A stretch of DNA of 17,285 nucleotides from JAEZVV01 sp036652035 (GCA_036652035.1 JAVVWR010000061.1:1-17285); one strand, 5' to 3'. Positions 6,987 through 14,249 are shown, counted from the stretch's first letter. The notes: a model not told the origin generated them from the letters alone. Numbers and translations: made by a program.

Positions 6987-7931
6987 TTACTGATCTTGTC
7001 CGCTGGTGTTTTCGTTCTTGACGCCGAAGGGAACGAGCACCGAAGGCACGGTGGCCGAGCTGGGCTCGAGATGGCCGAGCTGGTCGTCGAAAAAGATGTG
7101 TGGCCGCAGGACCTCCAGCACGCGTTTTTTCTCGATCCCGCCCATCAGAAACAGCTCGGCCGCGCTCATGCCCCAGTTCTTGAGCGTGGTGACCAGACGT
7201 TCCTCGGCAGGTGCGCTGCGGGCGGTGACGATCGAGATGCGAAGCGCGGCGCGATAGCCGGGCTGCTCGCTCGCACGTTGCGCCTCGAGCTGCTGAAAGC
7301 GACCGATCTTGGAGAAGAGCTCTTGCAGCGGGCCGGGCGAATGCGGCGCGCCGGCGCGAGCAAGCTCGTGCGCGTGAAAGGCTTCGAGTTGGCCGTGCGC
7401 GTAGACGCGTTCGGACTCGTCGTCGGCGACTACCCCATCGAAGTCGAACGCGATGCGCAGTTCGTGATCGTTGGCGTCATCGTCGGCGCGGGTCGGCAAG
7501 ACCCAGCCGGCGGGAAGACCGCCTTGCGTGGCCGCGATCACGTCGTCGCGGTTGGCCGAGAGGAACAAGGAGGCGTTGTAGGCCGACAGGAAGTCGTAAG
7601 GCGACTGCCCCGACAGAAACGCGCCGCGAGTGATCGCCAGACCGTAGTGGCGACAGGAGCGGAAGAATCGCTGGCCAGTCTCCGGGCTGTTGCGCGACAG
7701 AACCACCACCTCGACTGGCTGCTCTTGCGGATAGAGCTCGTTCAAGCGCAGCAGCCGTCGCACGAAGGGAAAGGCCACCCCTTTGGCGAGAGGTTGATCG
7801 AGCCGCTCCATCTGATGGCAACGGTAAGCCTTGACCCCTTGCGTCTCGTGGATCGCGTTGGCGGCTTCGAGGTCGAACAGGGCGCGGCTGGAGACGGCGA
7901 TGACGAGCTTGTTTTCGATCGGGTAGGGCAT
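6987..7931 (-). CDS. Cytosolic-type 5'-nucleotidase (NT5C1-like family)
   Basis: Predicted to dephosphorylate nucleoside monophosphates in the cytoplasm. The 314-aa protein starts MPYPIENKLVIAVSSRALFDLE, which resembles the N-terminus of bacterial members of the 5'-nucleotidase family related to eukaryotic cytosolic NT5C1. A DxDG motif of HAD-like type occurs in RIAFDFDGVVADDESERVY, and HIFFDDQLGHLEP near the end fits the family's second acidic motif. The frame extends 13 codons upstream to ATG 7968-7970. I prefer ATG 7929-7931 because homology starts there and because a plausible promoter (7954-7981) would start transcription downstream of the longer start. It lies 222 bp beyond gyrB on the same strand, behind a hairpin terminator, so it is probably a separate transcript. 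The exact substrate is not decidable. Confidence 0.85.
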   Translation of the reverse strand: MPYPIENKLVIAVSSRALFDLEAANAIHETQGVKAYRCHQMERLDQPLAKGVAFPFVRRLLRLNELYPQEQPVEVVVLSRNSPETGQRFFRSCRHYGLAITRGAFLSGQSPYDFLSAYNASLFLSANRDDVIAATQGGLPAGWVLPTRADDDANDHELRIAFDFDGVVADDESERVYAHGQLEAFHAHELARAGAPHSPGPLQELFSKIGRFQQLEAQRASEQPGYRAALRISIVTARSAPAEERLVTTLKNWGMSAAELFLMGGIEKKRVLEVLRPHIFFDDQLGHLEPSSATVPSVLVPFGVKNENTSGQDQ

Positions 7932-7953
7932 GACGTTTCGGTGATCCGTTGCA

Positions 7954-7981
7954 ATTATTAGCTGCCACATGCGATAGGCAA
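7954..7981 (-). promoter_or_regulatory. Candidate sigma-70 promoter for the 5'-nucleotidase
   Basis: Minus strand: TTGCCT (7981-7976) as -35, a 16-bp spacer, and AATAAT (7959-7954) as -10 with five of six consensus bases. Transcription would begin near 7947, leaving a leader of about 16 bases. Confidence 0.4.
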
Positions 7982-8094
7982 TCGAAAAGGGAAAACCCGC
8001 AATCCAGACGCAGACATCGCATCATCAGCAAGATGCACCGCTTGGCTCACTGCCAGTGCATGGCGGTACCCGCGCATCGAGGAGGACTCCAATG

Positions 8095-8123
8095 GAAGAG
8101 GCCCGGAAATTCCGGGCCTCTTC
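8095..8123 (-). terminator. Hairpin downstream of gyrB, probable terminator
   Basis: GAAGAGGCCCGGAA and its exact complement flank a single central base (29 bp total), 31-59 bases after the gyrB stop. The stem is very stable, but the T-tract that follows on the minus strand is poor (CTCTTCCATT). Confidence 0.6.
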
Positions 8124-8153
8124 GCTGATCAGTGCGGGTCGGTCACAAGCGCA

Positions 8154-10676
8154 TCAAACGTCGATGTTCCCCGCGTACAAGGCATTGGCCTCGATGAAGG
8201 CGCGGCGCGGTTCGACCTCGTCGCCCATCAGCGTGGTGAAGATGCCGTCGGCAGCGATGGCGTCTTCGATCTGCACCTTGAGCAGGCGGCGCACGGTGGG
8301 GTCCATGGTGGTCTCCCACAGCTGGGCGGGGTTCATTTCGCCCAGCCCCTTGTAGCGCTGCTTGCCGATGCCGGCTTCGGCCTGGGCGTTGAGCCAGCGC
8401 AGAACGCCGCCGAAGTCCTCGACCTTGGCTTCCTTGAGCTTGTCGCCCTCGCCGCGGGTGACCTTGGCGCCAGCGCCGATCAGACCCTTGAAGGTGCGAG
8501 CGGCTTCGATGAGGGTGGCGTAGTCGCTGCTCTGGATAAAGTCGGCTTCGATCACCGAGGTCTTGGTATTGCCGTGGTGCTGACGCTGCACCAGCAGGCG
8601 ATGACGCTCGGTCTTCTCGTTGAACACCGCCACGGCTTCGATCGAGGGGTTGCCCATCGCGTGAGTGAGCGCGACGGCACTCGCGGCGGCCGCGGCTTCG
8701 TCGCGCAGATCGATCTCGGTGCCGCTGACGATGGCGGTCAGCGCCGCGCGGTCGATCACGTTTGAGAGGCGCTGGATCACGGCGTCGGCCAGCAGGTACT
8801 GGCGTGAGAGTTCCGCCAGCGCGTCGCCGGTGATGGGCGAGCCCAGCGTCACCGCCGACTCGTTGGGATAGAGGCGGGCGCCGTCGAGCGCGATGCGCAG
8901 CAGGAAGTGGGCGAGCTCGGTGTCGTCCTTGATGTAGCGCTCTTCCTTGGCGTGCTTGACCTTGTAGAGCGGCGGCTGGGCAATGTAGACATGACCGCGC
9001 TCGACCAGTTGCGGCATCTGGCGATACAGCAGCGTCAGCAGCAGAGTGCGAATGTGGGCACCGTCGACGTCCGCGTCGGTCATGATGATGATGCGGTGGT
9101 AGCGCAGCTTGTCGGGGTTGAACTCAGGCCCGATGCTGGTTCCCAGCGCGGTGATCAGAGTGGCGATCTGTTCGCTCGAGATCAGCTTGTCGAAGCGCGC
9201 CTTCTCGACGTTCAAGACCTTGCCGCGCAGCGGCAAAATCGCCTGGAACTTGCGATCACGGCCTTGCTTGGCCGAGCCGCCGGCGGAGTCACCCTCGACG
9301 ATGTAGATCTCGCACTTGCTGGGATCTTTTTCCTGGCAGTCGGCGAGCTTGCCAGGCAGACCGGCACCGTCCAATACCCCTTTGCGGCGAGTCATTTCAC
9401 GCGCCTTGCGAGCGGCTTCGCGCGCGCGTGCGGCATCAACGATCTTGCTGCAGATGATCTTGGCGTCGGCGGGGCGCTCGAGCAGGTAGGTCTCGAGTTC
9501 CTTGGCCACCACTTCCTCGACAGCGGGGCGAACCTCGCTCGAGACCAGTTTGTCCTTGGTCTGCGAGCTGAACTTGGGCTCGGGAACCTTGACGCTCAAG
9601 ACGCAGGTCAGGCCTTCGCGCATGTCGTCGCCGCTGGTCTCGACCTTGGCTTTTTTGTCGAGCTCGTTGGTCTTGATGTAGTTGTTGATGACCCGTGTCA
9701 TCGCGGCGCGCAGGCCGGTGACGTGGGTACCGCCGTCGCGCTGCGGAATGTTGTTGGTGTAGACCAGCAGGCTTTCGTTGTAGCTGTCGTTCCACTGCAT
9801 CGACACTTCAACGCTGATCGGCACGCCGTGACCGCTCGAGTCCTGCTTGGCGTAGAACACGTTGGGGTGCAGAACCGTCTTGTTCTTGTTGATGAACTCG
9901 ACAAAGCCTTTGACGCCGCCGGCGAAGGCGAAGTCTTCTTCCTTGCCGGTGCGCTGATCGATCAAGCGGATGCGAACGCCGTTGTTGAGAAACGAGAGTT
10001 CGCGCAAACGCTTGGAGAGCACGTCGAAGTGAAAGTCGACCACGCCAAAGATTTCCACATCCGGCAGGAAATGAACTTCGGTGCCACGGCGGTCGGTGGT
10101 GCCAGTGACCTGCATCGGCGAAATCTCGACCGGGCCCGCGGGAGTTGCGACCGTCTCGAGCACGCGGTTCTGCGGCACGCCGAGGTGAAATTCCATGAAG
10201 TGCGTCTTGCCGTCGCGGCGCACCGTCAGGCGCAGCCACTTCGAGAGCGCGTTGACGCAGGACACGCCCACGCCGTGCAGACCGCCCGAGACCTTGTAGC
10301 TGTTCTGGTTGAACTTGCCACCGGCGTGTAGTTCGGTGAGCGCGATTTCGGCCGCGCTGCGCTTGGGTTCGTGCTTGTCGTCGAACTTAACGCCGGTGGG
10401 AATGCCGCGGCCGTTATCCGACACTGATAGCGAGTTGTCGGTGTGAATGGTGACGACGATGTCATCGGCATAGCCGGCGAGCGCTTCGTCAACCGAGTTG
10501 TCGACCACCTCGAAGACCATGTGGTGCAGGCCGGTGCCGTCGGAGGTATCGCCGATGTACATGCCGGGGCGCTTGCGAACGGCTTCCAGGCCCTCGAGGA
10601 TCTGGATGCTCGAGGCGCCGTAATCAGCCATGGCGCCGGGGTCTGCGGGAGTGGGGCTCGATTCGTTTTCGTTCAT
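8154..10676 (-). CDS. gyrB: DNA gyrase subunit B
   Basis: ATPase subunit of type IIA topoisomerase gyrase (A2B2), which introduces negative supercoils. The GHKL ATPase domain shows EVVDNSVDEAL (Glu56, Asn60), DNGRGIPTG and GGLHGVGVSCVNALS. The TOPRIM domain shows EGDSAGGSAKQGRDRKFQAI (Glu461) and MTDADVDGAHI. The C-terminal QRYKGLGEMNPAQLWETTMDP is the standard gyrase tail. The length of 840 aa is slightly above E. coli (804). Starts are ambiguous: the frame is open from 10724, ATG 10674-10676 gives MNENESSPTPADPG, and ATG 10629-10631 gives MADYGASSIQILEG. I choose 10676 because betaproteobacterial GyrB proteins carry a short polar tail before YGASSIQ. None of the three has a clear ribosome site. 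It lies 106 bp after dnaN, with a terminator-like hairpin between. Confidence 0.96.
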   Translation of the reverse strand: MNENESSPTPADPGAMADYGASSIQILEGLEAVRKRPGMYIGDTSDGTGLHHMVFEVVDNSVDEALAGYADDIVVTIHTDNSLSVSDNGRGIPTGVKFDDKHEPKRSAAEIALTELHAGGKFNQNSYKVSGGLHGVGVSCVNALSKWLRLTVRRDGKTHFMEFHLGVPQNRVLETVATPAGPVEISPMQVTGTTDRRGTEVHFLPDVEIFGVVDFHFDVLSKRLRELSFLNNGVRIRLIDQRTGKEEDFAFAGGVKGFVEFINKNKTVLHPNVFYAKQDSSGHGVPISVEVSMQWNDSYNESLLVYTNNIPQRDGGTHVTGLRAAMTRVINNYIKTNELDKKAKVETSGDDMREGLTCVLSVKVPEPKFSSQTKDKLVSSEVRPAVEEVVAKELETYLLERPADAKIICSKIVDAARAREAARKAREMTRRKGVLDGAGLPGKLADCQEKDPSKCEIYIVEGDSAGGSAKQGRDRKFQAILPLRGKVLNVEKARFDKLISSEQIATLITALGTSIGPEFNPDKLRYHRIIIMTDADVDGAHIRTLLLTLLYRQMPQLVERGHVYIAQPPLYKVKHAKEERYIKDDTELAHFLLRIALDGARLYPNESAVTLGSPITGDALAELSRQYLLADAVIQRLSNVIDRAALTAIVSGTEIDLRDEAAAAASAVALTHAMGNPSIEAVAVFNEKTERHRLLVQRQHHGNTKTSVIEADFIQSSDYATLIEAARTFKGLIGAGAKVTRGEGDKLKEAKVEDFGGVLRWLNAQAEAGIGKQRYKGLGEMNPAQLWETTMDPTVRRLLKVQIEDAIAADGIFTTLMGDEVEPRRAFIEANALYAGNIDV

Positions 10677-10721
10677 GTGTCGCAGCCGCAGCACACCGGC
10701 GGGAAGACAGCCTATGCACCG

Positions 10722-10756
10722 CAAAAGTCAAAACGCGCCGGCAAACGTGCCGGCGC
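10722..10756 (-). terminator. Intrinsic terminator or attenuator between dnaN and gyrB
   Basis: In the minus-strand RNA, GCGCCGGC and GCCGGCGC pair perfectly over 8 bp around a 6-base loop (10756-10735). The U-rich GTTTTGACTTTT follows at once. It begins about 26 bases after the dnaN stop and ends 46 bases before gyrB, so it should uncouple gyrB partly or wholly from dnaN transcription. Confidence 0.7.
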
Positions 10757-10782
10757 CGGGTTCAGCGTGTGACGGGCGAAGC

Positions 10783-11886
10783 TTAGATGCGCATCGGCAT
10801 CACGACATATTTGAAAGCTTCGGAGTCAGGCATGGTGATCAGAGCCGAACCCAGCGAATCGCCGAGCGCGAACTTGATCTGATCGTTCTTGAGATTGCCC
10901 AGAACGTCGAGCAGGTAGGTGACGTTAAAGCCGATGTCGAGACCGTCGCCGACATAGCTGATTTCCAACTCTTCCTGCGCCTCTTCCTGATCGGCGTTGG
11001 TCGAATTGATCTTCAAGCTGCCGTCGCTCAAAACCCAGCGTACTCCCTTGAATTTGTCAGTCGTGAGAATCGCGGCGCGCTGCAAGGCGTGCATCAGTTC
11101 TTCGCGGCCGATCAGGAAATGCTTGGTGTTGTTGGCCGGCACTACGCGCTGGTAGTCGGGGAACTTGCCTTCGACCAGCTTGGAGATCAGCTCAATGTCA
11201 CCAAACGACAGCTTGATTTGGTTGGCCGCCATCTGCACTCGCAGCGGTTCCTCGTTATCGGGCAGCAGACGCAACAGTTCGATGATGGTCTTGCGCGGAA
11301 TGATCGCTTCGATCTTGCCAGGAGCAGTCTCTTCCTTGCTGACTTCGCACAGGGCCAGACGATGACCATCAGTGGCAACGGCACGCACGGTATTGCCCTC
11401 GACCACCATCAGCATGCCGTTCAGGTAGTAGCGGATGTCCTGCTGCGCCATCGCGAAATGGACCATCGACAGCAAGTACTTGAAGCGCGCTGCGGGTAGA
11501 ACGAAGTCGGCTGTGAAGTCGGCCACTGAAACGGTGGGGAATTCTTCGGCTGGCAGGGTTTGAAGCTGGAAGCGGCTCTTGCCGCTGGCAACCGTCATCT
11601 TCTTGCTGGCAAGCGAGAGCTGAACTTCCGATTCCGGCAAAGCTCGCAGGATGTCGACCAGCTTGCGCGCGGCCACGGTGGTGGCGGCGATATCCAGACC
11701 GGCGCCGATGTCAGCCTTGGTCTGGATCTGGATCTCGAGGTCGGTGGCGGTGAAGCTGACCTTGTCGCCATCCTTGCGTACGAGGATGTTGGCAAGAATG
11801 GGAAGCGTCTGACGACGTTCCACGATTCCGCTGACCACCTGCAGCGGTTTCAACAACGCGTCCCGACTTCCTTTGACGAGCTGCAT
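10783..11886 (-). CDS. dnaN: DNA polymerase III beta subunit (sliding clamp)
   Basis: Forms the dimeric ring clamp that tethers Pol III and other enzymes to DNA. At 367 aa it matches E. coli DnaN (366). The N-terminus MQLVKGSRDALLKPLQVVSGIVERRQTLPILANIL, split here as MQLVKGSRDALLKPLQ and VERRQTLPILANIL, is typical, as are ATDLEIQI, VRAVATDGHRLALCE, GKFPDYQRVVP and the terminal VVMPMRI, where hydrophobic-cleft residues lie. ATG 11884-11886 is preceded by AAGGA (11900-11896) at a 9-base gap. Gene order dnaA-dnaN-gyrB is conserved. The upstream spacer holds the proposed origin, so dnaN transcription and origin unwinding share the same DNA. Confidence 0.97.
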   Translation of the reverse strand: MQLVKGSRDALLKPLQVVSGIVERRQTLPILANILVRKDGDKVSFTATDLEIQIQTKADIGAGLDIAATTVAARKLVDILRALPESEVQLSLASKKMTVASGKSRFQLQTLPAEEFPTVSVADFTADFVLPAARFKYLLSMVHFAMAQQDIRYYLNGMLMVVEGNTVRAVATDGHRLALCEVSKEETAPGKIEAIIPRKTIIELLRLLPDNEEPLRVQMAANQIKLSFGDIELISKLVEGKFPDYQRVVPANNTKHFLIGREELMHALQRAAILTTDKFKGVRWVLSDGSLKINSTNADQEEAQEELEISYVGDGLDIGFNVTYLLDVLGNLKNDQIKFALGDSLGSALITMPDSEAFKYVVMPMRI

Positions 11887-11901
11887 TCCTGTATTTCCTT
11901 G

Positions 11902-11920
11902 TAATCGTAGTTAATAGTAG
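11902..11920 (-). other. DnaA-trio-like unwinding element
   Basis: Reading the minus strand from the perfect DnaA box (11942-11934), 13 bases are followed by CTACTATTA (11920-11912), one A, then CTACGATTA (11910-11902). In known origins, DnaA-trios are triplets 3'-(G/A)A(T/A)-5' on one strand after a DnaA box. The triplets CTA, CTA, TTA, CTA, TTA fit, and only CGA deviates. It would mark where DnaA loads on single strands and opens the duplex. Confidence 0.55.
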
Positions 11921-11933
11921 TTCGAGAAAAATT

Positions 11934-11942
11934 TGTGGATAA
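11934..11942 (-). other. DnaA box, perfect TTATCCACA
   Basis: Exact consensus on the minus strand, oriented toward the trio-like run and dnaN. Confidence 0.85.
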
Positions 11943-12011
11943 GTCGCACAAATTCTTTTAAATCAACAATCTAGGCACAAATAAGCGTTGTGCACGCAGG
12001 CCCTTGAGGCC

Positions 12012-12020
12012 TGTGGACAA
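12012..12020 (-). other. DnaA box TTGTCCACA
   Basis: One mismatch to TTATCCACA, minus strand. Confidence 0.65.
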
Positions 12021-12022
12021 AA

Positions 12023-12031
12023 TGTGGATGA
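12023..12031 (-). other. DnaA box TCATCCACA
   Basis: One mismatch to consensus, minus strand, two bases from the preceding box, so the two could bind DnaA side by side. Confidence 0.6.
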
Positions 12032-12069
12032 GTTGAATAACTTTTACCGCGCTTGATGACGCCTGAAAA

Positions 12070-12078
12070 TTGTCCACA
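12070..12078 (+). other. DnaA box TTGTCCACA
   Basis: One mismatch, plus strand, opposite in orientation to the three boxes nearer dnaN. Confidence 0.65.
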
Positions 12079-12100
12079 GGCAACTCGCGCTGCTATTGAC

Positions 12101-12109
12101 TTGTCCACA
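12101..12109 (+). other. DnaA box TTGTCCACA
   Basis: Same variant as at 12070, 31 bp away (about three helical turns), plus strand, 11 bases before the dnaA stop codon. Confidence 0.65.
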
Positions 12110-12119
12110 GACTTATTCA

Positions 12120-13496
12120 TCAGCCCTTGAGAGTTTGCTCGAGAACGTGGAGTGCGTGATTCATCTCGGGATTCTTGTTGCGTTCGCCGCCGATCTTTCT
12201 TACCGCGTGGAGCACCGTGGTGTGATCGCGGCCACCGAAGAGTTCGCCGATCTCGGGCAGGCTCTTCTGCGTCAGTTCCTTGGCCAGGTACATCGCGATT
12301 TGGCGGGGGCCAGCGATATTGCTTGGCCGGCGCTTGGAATACATGTCGGCGACCTTGATCTTGTAGTAGTCGGCGACGGTCTTCTGAATCAGCTCAACCG
12401 TGATCTGGCCGGTGGAGGCCGACAGGATGTCGCGCAGCGCTTCGCGGGCTAGCTCGACCGTGATCGGGCGGGCATGGAAGGACGAGAACGCAATCACCTT
12501 GCGCAGCGCGCCTTCAAGCTCGCGCACGTTGCTGCGCAGATTCTTGGCGATGAAGAAGGCGACGTCTTCCTTGAGATCGGCGCCTTCGACTTCGGCCTTC
12601 TTGAGCAGGATTGCCACTCGCATCTCGAGCTCGGGCGGCTCGATCGCCACCGTGAGCCCCGAGGCAAAGCGGGACACGAGGCGATCCTCCATGTCCTTGA
12701 GCTCTTTCGGGTAGGTATCGCTGGTGATGATGATCTGCTTCTTGCCAGCTACCAGCGCTTCGAAGGCGTAGAAGAACTCTTCCTGGGTGCGAGCTTTGCC
12801 GCCAAAGAATTGAATATCGTCGATTAGCAATAAGTCGAGCGAGTGGTAATAGCGCTTGAAATCGTCAAAGGCCTTGCGCTGATAGGCGCGCACCACATCG
12901 CTGACGTATTGCTCGGCGTGGATGTAGCGCACGCGGGCGTTGGGGTTGCGCGCCAGGATTCCATTGCCCACGGCATGGATCAGGTGGGTCTTGCCCAGGC
13001 CAACGCCGCCGTACAGGAACAGCGGGTTGTACGAGCCGCCGGGGTTCTCGGCCACCTGCATCGCGGCGGCGCGGGCGAGCTGGTTGGCCTTACCGGTGAC
13101 GAAGTTGTCAAAGGTGAGCTGCGAGTTGATGCGGGCGCGCTCGACGTGTTCGGTGGCTTCTGACGGGGGCTCGGCCACCATCACGGGCAGTGCGAGCTGG
13201 GTTGGCGAGGCCAGGCTGGGCGCGGCTTCAGGGCGAGCCGCGGCGGCTTTGGCGGCGGCCAGTTCGAGCACGACCGCGACCTGACGCTGCAGCACACGCG
13301 AGGCGGCGTTGGCGATCTGGGCGGAAAACTGGGTGCGGATGGTCTCGAGCTTGAGGCGATTGGGCGCGCTGATCGTCAGCGTGGAGCTGGCTTCGTCAAA
13401 ATCGATCGCTTTCAGCGGCTTGATCCAGGCGGAAAACTGTTGCGGGGTCAGCTCGCTTTCAAGCAGGCGCGAGCAGTCGTGCCAAATGTGCTGCAT
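12120..13496 (-). CDS. dnaA: Chromosomal replication initiator DnaA
   Basis: AAA+ ATPase that binds DnaA boxes and melts the origin. The length is 458 aa. Domain I (MQHIWHDCSRLLESELTPQQ, SAWIKPL) binds the helicase and self-associates. An alanine-rich linker (about 85-135) forms domain II. Domain III begins at LTFDNFVTGKANQLARA, with Walker A GGVGLGKTH (163-171) and Walker B LLLIDDIQFF (Asp226, Asp227), followed by VSRFASGLTV. Domain IV ends with the DNA-binding signature GGRDHTTVLHAVRKI near the C-terminus. ATG 13494-13496 has GGAAG about ten bases upstream, and that site lies in a small GGAAG/CTTCC inverted repeat that might mask it. The gene is flanked by DnaA boxes on both sides, which suggests autoregulation. 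Confidence 0.97.
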   Translation of the reverse strand: MQHIWHDCSRLLESELTPQQFSAWIKPLKAIDFDEASSTLTISAPNRLKLETIRTQFSAQIANAASRVLQRQVAVVLELAAAKAAAARPEAAPSLASPTQLALPVMVAEPPSEATEHVERARINSQLTFDNFVTGKANQLARAAAMQVAENPGGSYNPLFLYGGVGLGKTHLIHAVGNGILARNPNARVRYIHAEQYVSDVVRAYQRKAFDDFKRYYHSLDLLLIDDIQFFGGKARTQEEFFYAFEALVAGKKQIIITSDTYPKELKDMEDRLVSRFASGLTVAIEPPELEMRVAILLKKAEVEGADLKEDVAFFIAKNLRSNVRELEGALRKVIAFSSFHARPITVELAREALRDILSASTGQITVELIQKTVADYYKIKVADMYSKRRPSNIAGPRQIAMYLAKELTQKSLPEIGELFGGRDHTTVLHAVRKIGGERNKNPEMNHALHVLEQTLKG

Positions 13497-13607
13497 ACGG
13501 GAAGGCTTCCGCGCGTGGAGTGTTCGTGTATCCGGGGGGCTGTGGCCACCCGCCGAGGGATCGGCGGTCCTCCCTAAGTGAGCTAACGAGCCGCGATCAA
13601 GCCAATC

Positions 13608-13636
13608 ATTTTAGCTCGCCCGCAGAAAGTTATCCA
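13608..13636 (-). promoter_or_regulatory. Candidate dnaA promoter overlapped by a DnaA box
   Basis: Minus strand: TGGATA (13636-13631), 17-bp spacer, TAAAAT (13613-13608). The -35 lies inside the perfect box at 13630-13638, so bound DnaA would block polymerase. Start near 13601 gives a leader of about 105 bases. Confidence 0.5.
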
Positions 13637-13638
13637 CA
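13630..13638 (+). other. DnaA box, perfect TTATCCACA
   Basis: Exact consensus on the plus strand, upstream of dnaA and over its candidate -35. Confidence 0.85.
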
Positions 13639-13743
13639 GCCTTTCCCCATCTAATTTTTTGACGCCATTCGTTCGCCACTCGATTTTCATGAATTTTTCT
13701 GTAAGTGTTTGCTCACAATCATCAAGTGTTGGGTGGGATAAGC

Positions 13744-13752
13744 TGTGGACAA
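13744..13752 (-). other. DnaA box TTGTCCACA
   Basis: One mismatch, minus strand, about 106 bp from the perfect box at 13630. Confidence 0.6.
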
Positions 13753-13768
13753 TTGCCGCGCAGCTGTT

Positions 13769-13792
13769 GGGCGGCGCCCTGCGACGCCGCCC
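13769..13792. repeat. GC-rich 8-bp-stem hairpin in the dnaA/rpmH spacer
   Basis: GGGCGGCG and CGCCGCCC flank an 8-base loop. No T-run follows on either strand. It separates the dnaA control region from the rpmH promoter; its role is unknown. Confidence 0.45.
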
Positions 13793-13865
13793 TGACGCAT
13801 CGTGTTGGTGATTGCGCTTGTATCGGCCGTGTTGGCAGCCTTGGCGGGTCTCGGGGTTTTCTGGT

Positions 13866-13895
13866 TTGACAGACGGCGGCTCGCTCGCGTCTAAT
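13866..13895 (+). promoter_or_regulatory. Strong sigma-70 promoter candidate for rpmH-rnpA-yidD-yidC
   Basis: TTGACA (13866-13871) is a perfect -35, followed by 18 bp and TCTAAT (13890-13895), five of six bases of the -10. The predicted start near 13902 leaves a leader of about 180 bases before rpmH. A weaker second candidate is TTGACC (14011-14016) with TATCGC (14032-14037). Confidence 0.6.
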
Positions 13896-14083
13896 AGCAG
13901 GCTTTTCTTGAGTCGCGAAAGCTTCGAAAAATCCGACACTTGCACGCGCTCCTTCGGTTTCCGACGCGAGCTGCTAAGAGTGTTGCGAGAGGCTGATTCA
14001 AGAATCCAGGTTGACCGGCGCTAGTTGCGCCTATCGCGCCGCTTGCAGCGATTGTTCAGCGGCTTCATGCCCGAGGAATCATC

Positions 14084-14224
14084 ATGTCCACCAAACGTAC
14101 TTATCAACCTTCCAAGGTCAAGCGCAAGCGCACCCATGGCTTTCTGGTTCGCAGCCGGACCAAGGGCGGCCGCCGCGTGATCGCTGCTCGCCGTGCCAAG
14201 GGCCGTCACAGCCTGACCGTCTAA
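14084..14224 (+). CDS. rpmH: Large-subunit ribosomal protein bL34
   Basis: A 46-aa basic protein, one of the smallest ribosomal proteins, bound to 23S rRNA. The L34 signature is clear: KRTYQPSKVKRKRTHGFLVR, then GGRRVIAARRAKGRHSLTV. GAGGA (14073-14077) lies 6 bases before the ATG. Two residues (Ser, Thr) precede the usual MKRT start. It is the first gene of the rpmH-rnpA-yidD-yidC run, 25 bp before rnpA, as in most bacteria. It is divergent from dnaA. Confidence 0.97.
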   Translation: MSTKRTYQPSKVKRKRTHGFLVRSRTKGGRRVIAARRAKGRHSLTV

Positions 14225-14249
14225 GACGGCGGTCACGGCTGATAGCGCC

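Larger units (their letters stand above)
11887..12119. other. Proposed chromosomal origin of replication (oriC), dnaN/dnaA spacer
   Basis: This 233-bp gene-free stretch carries five DnaA boxes (one perfect, four with one mismatch), a low-GC segment at about 11890-11970 in an otherwise GC-rich window, and a DnaA-trio-like run next to the perfect box. Two inverted repeats occur: GCACAA/TTGTGC (11975-11993) and CAGGCC/GGCCTG (11997-12013). GCACAAAT is repeated at 11946 and 11975. The flanking dnaA and dnaN genes and the change in overall gene orientation support an origin here. Confidence 0.8.
13497..14083. other. dnaA/rpmH intergenic region (587 bp)
   Basis: A gene-free divergent spacer. From dnaA outward it holds a dnaA leader with a CCGCCGA/TCGGCGG hairpin (13550-13567) and a candidate dnaA promoter (13608-13636) under a perfect DnaA box. 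An AT-rich patch (about 13645-13730) and a second box (13744-13752) follow. Next are an 8-bp-stem hairpin GGGCGGCG/CGCCGCCC (13769-13792), a promoter toward rpmH (13866-13895), and about 180 bases of rpmH leader. Long open frames across it on either strand show no protein character that I recognise. It could be a second or auxiliary origin half. Confidence 0.7.

Noticed and set aside
8056..8355. Plus-strand frame with GGAGG near 8081 and ATG 8092
   Set aside because: The frame passes through the gyrB terminator palindrome and then antisense to gyrB; the ribosome-site match is probably chance.
8907..10331. Plus-strand open frame of 474 codons
   Set aside because: Antisense to the unmistakable gyrB coding sequence.
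12113..12121. TTATTCATC as a further DnaA box
   Set aside because: Two mismatches to consensus, including the conserved CACA end, and it overlaps the dnaA stop.
13583..13945. Minus-strand frame of 120 codons in the dnaA/rpmH spacer
   Set aside because: It covers two DnaA boxes, hairpins and two promoters, changes composition along its length and has no family features.
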